Below, in pieces: positions 1 to 5,381 of a stretch of DNA of 14,931 nt; positions within the stretch are counted from its first letter, which is position 1; each line of letters starts with the position of its first letter. The DNA comes from CAZFLD01 sp964519835 (GTDB lineage Bacteria > Spirochaetota > Spirochaetia > DSM-27196 > CAZFLD01), in assembly GCA_964519835.1 (NCBI GenBank), contig CAZFLD010000089.1, positions 1 through 14,931 of the forward strand. The letters run 5' to 3'. Made by a program: the position numbers and the translations under genes. The notes beneath the pieces were generated by a model. That model worked only from the letters and a program-made list of their open reading frames with translations. It was not told the origin of the DNA and ran no database searches.

Positions 1-245
1 CAGCAGCTGCTCTGTTGATCAGCGGGAAATCCCGTGGAAGATCCGAACGCTTACCTCCGGGGTTTATGATAAACCCGCTTCGGTCACGGGTAGAAGCCCA
101 TGCCCCATCCACCCGCAAATCGGACGTGTGCGGTTTCTCACTAACCAATGTTGTGTCGTTTTGGCAATCGCCTGACAGTCGTCGAACTGGTAACATTGCT
201 CGCGTCCTTCGGACGGCGAGTTTTCGAGCTTTTTGGAGCGTCTCT
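1..245. other. Non-coding left edge, no convincing gene
   Basis: An open frame crosses this stretch, but its translation is rich in Arg, Ser and Pro, matches no family I know, and is unlike the protein that starts at 246. What can be seen is structure. There is a perfect 7-bp inverted repeat, GGGTTTA/TAAACCC, at 60-66 and 70-76, and a GC-rich hairpin followed by TTTT at 199-224. On the minus strand, about 150 down to 75, there is a stretch that resembles the 3' strand of a group II intron domain V followed by a domain VI-like segment. The promoter of the gene at 246 should lie here or upstream, but I see no clear -35/-10 pair. Confidence 0.5.
199..224 (+). terminator. Hairpin plus TTTT in the leader of the first UroD-like gene
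   Basis: CTCGCGTCC (199-207) pairs with GGACG-G-CGAG (211-220) around a TTC loop, with one bulged G at 216. TTTT follows directly at 221-224. The geometry is that of a short Rho-independent terminator on the plus strand. It lies 21 nt before the proposed TTG start at 246, so it either ends transcription from outside the window or acts as a leader attenuator. The T-run is short, so function is uncertain. Confidence 0.4.
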
Positions 246-1262
246 TTGACAAGTCGTGAGCGAGTATACAGATCGTTGACTTTTGACCACCCGGACCGCG
301 TGCCTCGTGACCTATGGGCCTTGCCGATCGCCTGGTTGGAACATGGGCAGGCTACGCGAGCGCGGTTTCTTGACCGCTTCCCCCTGGACTTTGCTCGGGC
401 ACCTACTCCCGGCCAACCACCATCGTCGGTGAGCCGCGGCGACCAATACGAGGTCGGCACCTACGTTGACGAGTGGGGCTGCATATTCCAGAACATCAAG
501 CGCGGTGTCATCGGTGAAGTCAAAGAGCCGATTGTCACGAGCATGGAGGATGTCGAGTCCCTTCACTTGCCCGCTGAGCAGCTTGTACTGGATGTGGATC
601 AACTCAATGGATACTGCCGCAGCGAAGAGCGTTTTGTACTCGGGGGCGGGTACGCCCGGCCGTTCGAGCGACTGCAGTTTCTCCGTGGTCCGGAGAACGT
701 CTACGCGGACCTGGCGGCGGACGAAGAGATAACTCGTGCCCTACTGGCCAAAGTCGCAGACTTCTCCATTCGTCGTTTTGAAGTCTGGGCGAAGACCGAT
801 GTGGATGCCCTAGTAATCGTGGACGATTGGGGAGGACAGCACAGTCTATTGATCAACCCAGTCATGTGGCGGCGCGTCTTCAAACCGATCTATGCGGAGC
901 TGGCCGCGGTGGCTAAGCAAGGCGGCAAGAAGGTCTTTATGCATTCGGACGGGTTTATCTTCCCGATCTACGAGGACCTGATCGAAGTTGGTGTTGATGC
1001 CGTTAACTCACAACTCTTTTGCATGGACATAGAGGAGATCGGACGGCGCTACGCCAGCCAAATCAGCTTCTGGGGAGAGATCGATCGGCAGGCGATTCTC
1101 CCTAGAGCCGGCGTCGCCGAAGTGAGCGCGGCGGTGGAGCGTGTCCGCGCGGCGCTCTGTGTCGACGGGGCCGGCGTGATTGCGCAGTTTAGTTGGGAGG
1201 AGCATGTGCCTGTCGAGAACGCCCAGGCCGTGTTCGAAGCCTGGGCGCGGTTGGACTCCTAG
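246..1262 (+). CDS. Uroporphyrinogen decarboxylase superfamily protein (methyltransferase-like, no Zn cysteines)
   Basis: This encodes 338 residues from a TTG start with GGAG seven bases upstream (235-238). The start is chosen because the protein then begins LTSRERVYRSLTFDHPDRVP, the usual N-terminus of this family (S-RERV...A-PDRVP). A TIM-barrel of the UroD/MtaA/CmuA type is expected, acting in the cytoplasm. The heme-type PxWxMRQAGR motif is absent, so true uroporphyrinogen decarboxylation is unlikely. Methyltransferases of the family bind zinc through His-X-Cys...Cys. Here the first site reads H233-S-D235-G and the distal segment (about 312-326) has no cysteine. Zinc may therefore be bound differently or not at all. 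The gene runs toward the cupin gene and the two stop codons overlap. No corrinoid protein is nearby. The superfamily call is firm; the substrate is unknown. Confidence 0.85.
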   Translation: MTSRERVYRSLTFDHPDRVPRDLWALPIAWLEHGQATRARFLDRFPLDFARAPTPGQPPSSVSRGDQYEVGTYVDEWGCIFQNIKRGVIGEVKEPIVTSMEDVESLHLPAEQLVLDVDQLNGYCRSEERFVLGGGYARPFERLQFLRGPENVYADLAADEEITRALLAKVADFSIRRFEVWAKTDVDALVIVDDWGGQHSLLINPVMWRRVFKPIYAELAAVAKQGGKKVFMHSDGFIFPIYEDLIEVGVDAVNSQLFCMDIEEIGRRYASQISFWGEIDRQAILPRAGVAEVSAAVERVRAALCVDGAGVIAQFSWEEHVPVENAQAVFEAWARLDS

Positions 1263-2497
1263 CCCGGCAGGTTGAGGTCCGGGTTTTTGGGCCCAAAGTG
1301 CTTGAGCATAACCAACGGATCGGTCGCGCTTCTGTTCACGATACGCACACCGTCCTTCGCGGCCTGCTCGCTGACAAAATACTCGTCGTGAGTGAGTTGC
1401 CCGAATCGAATAAGTGCCGGGGTCTCCACATCCCAGACACCCATCGTGCCATGGCCCTGCATCATGATCATTCCATACGCCGCCTGGTCGGTGATGGTGA
1501 CGCTCCGGCCCGGCGCAACCGTGAGCTCCTGCGCGCTAAAGGCTTCGGCTTTGTAACATATCCAAAGAGCCCGGTACCCTTGGTCCCGAAGTGGCACCGA
1601 ATCCGCCTCTGTCGCCGGGCCGATCTCCACAGGTTTCATAAAGCGGTGAGCTCCAAACTCAGGATCGACGTTTCGTTCCCAATCTATGACTTCGACCAGC
1701 CACTCAAAATCGCCGTGTTTGTCGTCCGGTGTGTCCTTCCAAAGGAGTTCCTCCGGCACCACCTGGCGATCTTCGATAACGCTCTCGTACATCGCAAAGA
1801 CATCGGAGGCCCGTTGAGGCTCGTAGGTACACAGGCTTCCAGGGGCGTGGAGAACTCCGGGCGGCACGTCCCAGCCGGTGCCGGGTTCAAGTCGGTATGC
1901 CTTTGAGTACATGGTGATCTGATTGTCACCAACGGTGAAGTTTTTGAGGCACTCCAGAATCTGGTCCTTTGTTGTGCCGGGCTCCAATCCGAAGTAGGTA
2001 TGGGGAAAGTCTCCTCCATGATTATTCAGCTGTGGCGGGAAGTAGTACGCCTCGGGCTTGCCGGCTTGGCCGGTGAGGGCGGCATGTTCGTCCCGGTGGT
2101 GGATGTGAAACGGCAGCGGCATCTGGTTGTCAAAAAACTTGGAGTAGATGGGCCAGCTCCCGTACTGATTCCAAAGCCGTTCGCCAACGAGTTCGGCCTT
2201 GAGTTCAGCGACCGCGTCGCGCAAAAGGAACACTTGCTCTTTGCCGCCGTCCGTGAAGACGACGTGGCTCAGACCTTCTTCAGGCGCGGTCAAGGGGCCA
2301 TTGGCGGCGGGCGTTGTGGAGGAAAACCAGCGCTCGTCCAACCCGCCTCGCTCACCGCCAAGGGCATAGTAGTCTGCGGGATGGAGCTTGATCCGCCTGC
2401 CGGGAATACAAAACGATCGTGGGACCCAGGTCGGTGTTAGCCTAAGGATACCCTTCCCTTGCTCAAACGCATTCTCCGAGATTTGATTAATTGACAC
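1259..2497 (-). CDS. Two-domain cupin related to type I phosphomannose isomerase
   Basis: This encodes 412 residues from a GTG start preceded by a strong purine tract, GGGGAGGAG. A frame extending upstream to 2695 lies inside the preceding uroD-like gene and reads as unrelated sequence, so it was not used. The N-terminal lobe has PFH131-I-H133-H134, then GKPE149AYY, then PPGVLH217APG. This matches in order the metal-binding His/His, Glu and His of ManA-type phosphomannose isomerases. A second, less conserved cupin-like lobe spans about 315-400 and includes a glycine-rich strand near MMQGHGTMGVW. The gene is the last of a three-gene operon and overlaps the previous gene by 11 nt. The fold is well supported. 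Isomerase activity is only inferred, because the flanking sequence differs from classical ManA. It could instead act on another sugar or sugar acid. Confidence 0.75.
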   Translation of the reverse strand: MSINQISENAFEQGKGILRLTPTWVPRSFCIPGRRIKLHPADYYALGGERGGLDERWFSSTTPAANGPLTAPEEGLSHVVFTDGGKEQVFLLRDAVAELKAELVGERLWNQYGSWPIYSKFFDNQMPLPFHIHHRDEHAALTGQAGKPEAYYFPPQLNNHGGDFPHTYFGLEPGTTKDQILECLKNFTVGDNQITMYSKAYRLEPGTGWDVPPGVLHAPGSLCTYEPQRASDVFAMYESVIEDRQVVPEELLWKDTPDDKHGDFEWLVEVIDWERNVDPEFGAHRFMKPVEIGPATEADSVPLRDQGYRALWICYKAEAFSAQELTVAPGRSVTITDQAAYGMIMMQGHGTMGVWDVETPALIRFGQLTHDEYFVSEQAAKDGVRIVNRSATDPLVMLKHFGPKNPDLNLPG

Positions 2498-3659
2498 AGC
2501 TCCTCCCCATTGATTGTTGTGAGTACGTTCCGAAGTCCCGTACGGCATCATGTAACGCAAAAATGTTCTCGTCCGGTGTCTCCCGCGGGCATTGATCACC
2601 GGTGGACAGCACAAAACCGCCGTTCTCTCCGGCCGCGAGAATTGCATCACGCGCGGCATTGTAAACTTCCTCTGCGCTGCCGCGGAGCATAACATCGGTG
2701 GTGTGGAGGTTCCCCATAAGCGCGAGTTGCGCGCCGTGAGCCCGCTTCACCTCCCCGAGGTCGATGTCGCCCATTGGCGGCACTTCGAGCGGATTGATGC
2801 AACAAAGATCCGTCTCCTCAGCGAGCATCTTGACCAGCTCCCGTGATCGACCGCAGCTATGCAGGATCGTTGGAACGCCGGCATCCTTTGCCATCTTGGT
2901 CCAGAGCTTGATGGACGGAAGCGCATACTTCCGTGCTAGTTCCGGGGATGCAAGGGTAAGCGTCCCGGAGCCTCCGAACGTGAGGTAGTCCAGATCCTCC
3001 TGAAGCAGCATCTCCAGTACTGTCGTGCCGAACGCCATATCGAGCTCAGCCCACTCGTCGAGGATCGCGGGTTGGTCCAAAAGCGCATAGGTCAACGTTT
3101 GGACGCTGCCCTCCACACAGCGTTCCCACCGATGAAATCCGGGATACCCGACGAAGACACCAAACGCCTGGTCACGGCGGTGCGTTTCGGACCTGATCTT
3201 CGCGAGGCGATCGGTCCGGATGGCGTGGGGTGGTCGAAGAAGCCACTTCATCTTTGGCCAATCGTCGTTGATATCCTTGATCATACGCTCCCGATGCGTG
3301 GGCGGGTCAGCGCGAAAGCAGATGTCTTCCTGGCTCAGCTCTCCATCCGGTGTACGCCAGGTCGTCCGCTGGATCATTGCATCCCGTTCGGGCCAGCCGA
3401 ATATCTCTTCCGATGCCGTGACTCTATCGTCCAAAACCAGGTCCGCGCCGGTGCACGAGGCGATCCACATGTCCATCTTGAAGTAGTCGGCTGCCTCAAT
3501 GTAGGCCTCCCAGAGCTCGATCTTTTTGTGGAAGTAGATGTCCCAGAACGGGAGGCCGGTCCGTCGAGCGGGGATGTAATTGGATATATCGGGAGTCACC
3601 GGAACTCGGTCCGGTATATGGTTCTGAATAGCCGAAAGGAATCGCTGCCTGCTGTTCAC
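2487..3659 (-). CDS. Uroporphyrinogen decarboxylase superfamily methyltransferase-like protein (MtaA/CmuA type)
   Basis: This encodes 390 residues from a GTG start, beginning MNSRQRFLSAIQNHIPDRVP, the standard family N-terminus. An AGGA about ten bases upstream is an acceptable ribosome site. The zinc-binding pattern of corrinoid-linked methyltransferases is complete: H267-S-C269-G followed by GDQC357PRETPDEN. By family knowledge this suggests zinc-activated thiol methyl transfer, or a related demethylation. The heme-type PxWxMRQAGR motif is absent. It lies 12 nt after phyH and overlaps the cupin gene by 11 nt, so the three are probably translated from one message. No corrinoid-binding partner or reductive activase is visible in the window, so the methyl acceptor is unknown. 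It differs markedly from the other UroD-like protein at 246-1262, so a recent duplication is unlikely. Confidence 0.87.
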   Translation of the reverse strand: MNSRQRFLSAIQNHIPDRVPVTPDISNYIPARRTGLPFWDIYFHKKIELWEAYIEAADYFKMDMWIASCTGADLVLDDRVTASEEIFGWPERDAMIQRTTWRTPDGELSQEDICFRADPPTHRERMIKDINDDWPKMKWLLRPPHAIRTDRLAKIRSETHRRDQAFGVFVGYPGFHRWERCVEGSVQTLTYALLDQPAILDEWAELDMAFGTTVLEMLLQEDLDYLTFGGSGTLTLASPELARKYALPSIKLWTKMAKDAGVPTILHSCGRSRELVKMLAEETDLCCINPLEVPPMGDIDLGEVKRAHGAQLALMGNLHTTDVMLRGSAEEVYNAARDAILAAGENGGFVLSTGDQCPRETPDENIFALHDAVRDFGTYSQQSMGRSCVN

Positions 3660-3671
3660 TGCTCGCCGGTC

Positions 3672-4409
3672 CTATGCGTTCTCTGCGGGATTGTTGCGTA
3701 GGTTTTTCCCGCGGCAATGCCACAGCTTGTGATCTTGGTTGCCCGGATGGTCGAGGTTCAACTTCATTTTCTGGCTGAAGTAGCGCATGGTGTAACCCGT
3801 GCGCCTGCGATCGCTTGTGTTGGCCCGGGCGCCGTGTACTAAGCGGGAGTCGTGCAACGAGCATTGATTGGGTTCGAGCACAAACGAGACCGCCGTACTC
3901 TCGTCCACGTTTGTCAGCTCGCGATCAAACGTGTTTGTCGCTTTGTCGACGTGCACGTAGTCTAAGCTGACCTCGGTGTGCGTGCGCGGGATAACCCGCA
4001 TGCATCCGTTTTCGTCGTCCGAGCGATCGATCGCGAGCCACACCGTCACGATGCCGTCAAACACATCAAAGCGGCCGTTCCAGTAGCCGGCGTCCGTATG
4101 CCATGGCGTCGCCCGGCCGGTCCGCGGCTCCTTGCTGATGAAGTGGCTGGACCATAACCCGATGTCGGGACCGATCAAGGATTCGACAACGTCGAGAACC
4201 CTGTCGTCCAAGAGAAAGCTCAGCAGCCGCGAGTCGGTGAAGTGCGGCCGGTCGAGCTGATCTCCCAGCTTGTCACCTTTCGACGCAAGGTGCTCCTCGA
4301 AAATGCCACACAGCTCGTCGAAGCGTGCCTGAGGAAAGAGCGGCTCCCGATGTATGTAGTAGCCCTCTTGGACATAGTGATCAACTGCCGTCTTGGGTAA
4401 TGACTTCAT
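3672..4409 (-). CDS. PhyH-family Fe(II)/2-oxoglutarate-dependent dioxygenase
   Basis: This encodes 245 residues. The ATG at 4409 is chosen over an ATG 33 nt upstream because GGAGG lies four bases before it and the protein then begins MKSLPKTAVDHYVQEGYYIH, typical of PhyH proteins. The iron-binding facial triad is visible as PWH104-T-D106 and LVH192GARANTSD. An arginine in the RRR cluster (201-203) is suited to bind the 2-oxoglutarate carboxylate. Length fits the family (about 240-300). Enzymes of this kind hydroxylate, or oxidatively demethylate, small cytoplasmic substrates using O2. It is the first gene of the phyH-uroD-cupin operon and diverges from a cupin/AraC regulator that is its likely controller. 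The family is certain; the substrate cannot be read from sequence. Confidence 0.9.
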   Translation of the reverse strand: MKSLPKTAVDHYVQEGYYIHREPLFPQARFDELCGIFEEHLASKGDKLGDQLDRPHFTDSRLLSFLLDDRVLDVVESLIGPDIGLWSSHFISKEPRTGRATPWHTDAGYWNGRFDVFDGIVTVWLAIDRSDDENGCMRVIPRTHTEVSLDYVHVDKATNTFDRELTNVDESTAVSFVLEPNQCSLHDSRLVHGARANTSDRRRTGYTMRYFSQKMKLNLDHPGNQDHKLWHCRGKNLRNNPAENA

Positions 4410-4413
4410 AATG

Positions 4414-4418
4414 CCTCC
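4414..4418 (-). promoter_or_regulatory. Ribosome binding site of phyH
   Basis: GGAGG on the minus strand, four bases before the ATG at 4409. It decides the start of the PhyH gene against the upstream in-frame ATG at 4442, which has no such sequence. Confidence 0.75.
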
Positions 4419-4446
4419 GCGACATAGTATCGCTGATTCCACACAC

Positions 4447-4469
4447 TCGCGGCTTGGCCTGAGCCGCGA
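4447..4469. promoter_or_regulatory. Perfect dyad in the phyH/araC divergent gap (candidate operator)
   Basis: TCGCGGCT (4447-4454) and AGCCGCGA (4462-4469) form a perfect 8-bp inverted repeat around a 7-bp spacer. The whole gap between the two start codons is only 81 bp. The dyad lies 38-60 bp upstream of the phyH start codon. A weak -10-like GATACT for phyH is visible on the minus strand near 4421-4427, which would place the dyad around the -35. This suits an operator, though a transcribed hairpin cannot be excluded. Confidence 0.5.
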
Positions 4470-4490
4470 TTTAATGTATTATTACGACGT

Positions 4491-5369
4491 TTGGTCCCTG
4501 AGAAGATTCATAGACTGCACTTTAACGACGTACCTCATACCGGTTCGTGCCACCTCGCTCGGCGCCGCTATCGTCCGGGCGAGGCCATGGGAGCCCATGG
4601 GCACGATTTTGCCGAGGTGTTTTGGGTCGAGGCCGGCACCGGCGTTCACGAAGTCGGAAAGAAGCGTTCGCCACTCGCGCCGGGATCCGTGACGTTCTTA
4701 CGCCCCTCAGACGTGCACAACATCCGAGCCGGATGGTCCGGGGAGCTAGCAATCGCCAATGTCGCCTTCGCGGCGGATCACCTATCGCAGATCACTCGAT
4801 ACCAAGCAGAGTGTGGGGCCGTGGCGTCAATGGCCGATGGTAGTTGTGTTGTCGCTCCGGATACGGTCGGGGCGCTGGGACTGTCGTTTGATCGGCTAGC
4901 CAGGAGCGCGCTGCGCGTGCTCGATCTCCATCGATTTCTGCTCGACGTCCTTGCGTCTATCGAATCGGACCGCCTCCGGCACGACGCGGCCGGACGTGTT
5001 CCCCACTGGCTGACATCGTGCCTGGCGAAGTCGCGGGACAGTCCCCGCATACTCGCGGCTGGGGTTACGGGTCTCGCGTTAGTGGCGGGCCGTAGCGTTG
5101 ACCACTTTAATCGCTCCTGTCGGCGTTATCTTGGCGAAACCGCGAGTGAACTGCTAAATCGCTTGCGCTTGGATCTTGCCGAGCGTTTACTGAGTACAAC
5201 GCACCTCGACGTCAGCGAGGTGGCGTATGCGAGCGGCTTTGCAAACCTCAGCTACTTTTTTCGGCTCTTTCGCCGCCGCAATCAGCTTTCGCCCGGCGCG
5301 TACCGCCGCAAAGTACAGCTTCCTATTCGCGTGGATGGGCCGACGCGATCGCAGTCGAGCATCGAGTAG
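4491..5369 (+). CDS. AraC-family regulator with N-terminal cupin domain (ChbR-like layout)
   Basis: This encodes 292 residues from a TTG start. No clear ribosome site precedes it, and an AT-rich -10-like stretch (TATTAT, 4477-4482) lies very close, so a leaderless message or a later start is possible. Residues 20-95 form a cupin sensor with the pattern GAH36GH38DFAE42VFWVEAGTG and PSDVH76, as in ChbR-type sugar sensors. The C-terminal 100 residues carry two helix-turn-helix motifs. The second is the classic signature: DVSEVAYASGF, then SYFFRLFRRR and LSPGAYRR (about 240-273). It diverges from phyH and probably controls that operon from the dyad between them. It converges with the mannosidase gene, leaving a 12-bp gap. 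The effector is unknown; a sugar or sugar acid is a reasonable guess. Confidence 0.88.
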   Translation: MVPEKIHRLHFNDVPHTGSCHLARRRYRPGEAMGAHGHDFAEVFWVEAGTGVHEVGKKRSPLAPGSVTFLRPSDVHNIRAGWSGELAIANVAFAADHLSQITRYQAECGAVASMADGSCVVAPDTVGALGLSFDRLARSALRVLDLHRFLLDVLASIESDRLRHDAAGRVPHWLTSCLAKSRDSPRILAAGVTGLALVAGRSVDHFNRSCRRYLGETASELLNRLRLDLAERLLSTTHLDVSEVAYASGFANLSYFFRLFRRRNQLSPGAYRRKVQLPIRVDGPTRSQSSIE

Positions 5370-5381
5370 GCGCCAATAGAT

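Noticed and set aside
15..245. N-terminal extension of the first UroD-like frame
   Set aside because: The 77 extra residues look like random translation and cross a hairpin. A TTG with a good ribosome site at 246 gives the family's normal N-terminus.
1193..1906. 237-codon plus-strand frame
   Set aside because: It lies opposite the cupin gene and its translation matches no family; it is a shadow of the minus-strand coding pattern.
2498..2695. Upstream extension of the cupin frame
   Set aside because: It lies within the preceding UroD-like gene and reads as unrelated, Arg- and Cys-rich sequence. The GTG at 2497 has a strong ribosome site.
246..3659. True heme-pathway uroporphyrinogen decarboxylases (hemE)
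   Set aside because: Neither protein has the PxWxMRQAGR substrate-binding motif, and no heme genes are nearby.
3072..3701. 209-codon plus-strand frame
   Set aside because: It is antisense to the UroD-like gene with conserved HxC...C motifs and has no recognisable domain.
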